Source of the DNA: an uncultured Synergistales bacterium
Lineage (GTDB): Bacteria > Synergistota > Synergistia > Synergistales > Aminobacteriaceae
DNA: 5,972 bases
Assembly (NCBI GenBank): GCA_905236605.1
Contig: CAJORD010000038.1
Coordinates: 1-5,972 of the forward strand
Reading direction: 5' to 3'
A program made the translations under genes and the position numbers. The notes under the pieces are model-generated. The model was not told the origin of the DNA, searched no databases, and was given only the letters and a program-made list of their open reading frames with translations. Below, in pieces: positions 5,409 through 5,972 of this stretch. Position 1 is the first letter of the stretch; each line of letters opens with the position of its first letter.

Positions 5409-5963
5409 ATGGAAGAAGTCAAAGAGTGCGCCACGGAACAACATAGAAAAAGATACTTCTCAAGCCTTCGCCACGTTTTCATAAAATGGAAACTCCACAC
5501 TCATCATAATATCAAGATTGGAGATATTTTTTATCAGTTTAATAGTCTTCAGCGGGACTACGAATGGTTACCACAGAAAAGTTATTCACTGACGAAATTT
5601 TATCAAGTAACAGGATTAAGGGCAAAAACTTTTGTCAGACTGTGCAGCATAGCACTTGAGCCGCTTCAAAAAATTCGTGATGGTGATGATTACGATGAAC
5701 CGCTTTACGAGGTTGCGCCGCTTCCTAATGAGTTTCAATCGAGAGAATTTGAAGTGAGAGCGTGGCAAAGCCCGGAAGGGAAAAATAGAAGCAACCTTGT
5801 TCTTAAAGACATTGGACTTTCTGTAAGAATGTATTATCTACATTGCTTATATGCTCGCAAAGATTATTTGTATTACCCGTATGATGAGGGCAAAAAACTG
5901 ACTTCGAGTTACTTGCGTCCTTCAAAAATATACAACATAACGCAAGGAGTAGCTTACGAATAA
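5409..5963 (+). CDS. Hypothetical tyrosine-rich protein, family not recognised
   Basis: A 184-residue protein that I cannot place in any family. It has no signal peptide, membrane helix, cysteine metal motif or nucleotide-binding loop. The N-terminus is charged and mixed basic (HRKRYF at 12-17, HTHHN at 30-34), the middle has an acidic patch (DGDDYDE, 91-97), and there are 17 tyrosines, 8 phenylalanines and 3 tryptophans, with a dense run at 142-158 that includes YARKDYLYYPYDEG. A segment of about residues 60-90 (SLTKFYQVTGLRAKTFVRLC) could be a helix-turn-helix-like pair of helices, but this is only an impression. A complete promoter, a good ribosome site and an uninterrupted frame support a real gene. 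Eight of its 13 arginines use AGA or AGG, against 4 of about 18 in the kinase, which hints at a different origin. It stands alone and divergent from miaB; the window ends 9 bases after its stop, so any downstream partner is unseen. Confidence 0.7.
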   Translation: MEEVKECATEQHRKRYFSSLRHVFIKWKLHTHHNIKIGDIFYQFNSLQRDYEWLPQKSYSLTKFYQVTGLRAKTFVRLCSIALEPLQKIRDGDDYDEPLYEVAPLPNEFQSREFEVRAWQSPEGKNRSNLVLKDIGLSVRMYYLHCLYARKDYLYYPYDEGKKLTSSYLRPSKIYNITQGVAYE

Positions 5964-5972
5964 AATTATAAG

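Overview
The window is bacterial chromosomal DNA, densely coded and moderately AT-rich. It holds one partial and four complete genes on the minus strand, then one divergent gene on the plus strand. No gene-free stretch exceeds 300 bases; the longest is the 170-base divergent promoter region at 5239-5408. I see no RNA genes, insertion sequences, CRISPR arrays or phage genes. The organism cannot be named from sequence alone. The overall style (MiaB wording, a sugar-acid kinase, an AfuA-like transporter, codon use mixing CG-rich and AT-rich codons) would fit a gut or rumen anaerobe, possibly Synergistota, but that is a low-confidence impression.

Right part (minus strand, 5238 down to 2335): miaB (tRNA methylthiotransferase), then a PfkB-family kinase of the 2-keto-3-deoxygluconate kinase type starting 2 bases after the miaB stop, then a small LRAT-fold (NCEHF) protein whose start overlaps the kinase stop by 17 bases. 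The spacing says these three are one operon. It is driven by a good sigma-70-type promoter (TTGGCA-17-TATAGT) just upstream of miaB. tRNA modification, sugar-acid catabolism and a putative lipid/thiol hydrolase-acyltransferase make an unusual set.

Left part (minus strand, 2219 down to the window edge): a secreted solute-binding protein, then the start of its ABC permease, which runs off the window. Standard annotation would call this an iron(III) transporter. However, the binding protein lacks the tyrosine pair of ferric-binding proteins and has a His-Asp...Glu arrangement matching what I recall of AfuA, which binds hexose phosphates. The permease also carries an extra N-terminal extracytoplasmic domain. 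I therefore favour an AfuABC-like organophosphate/sugar-phosphate importer. Between the two genes lies a 14-bp stem-loop that probably sets the ratio of binding protein to permease.

Right edge (plus strand, 5409-5963): an unrecognised tyrosine-rich 184-residue cytoplasmic protein with its own strong promoter (TTGATA-16-TATAAT) and richer AGA/AGG arginine codon use than its neighbours. All three promoters found overlap inverted repeats, the most striking being a palindrome with perfect 10-bp arms in the promoter of this orphan gene.
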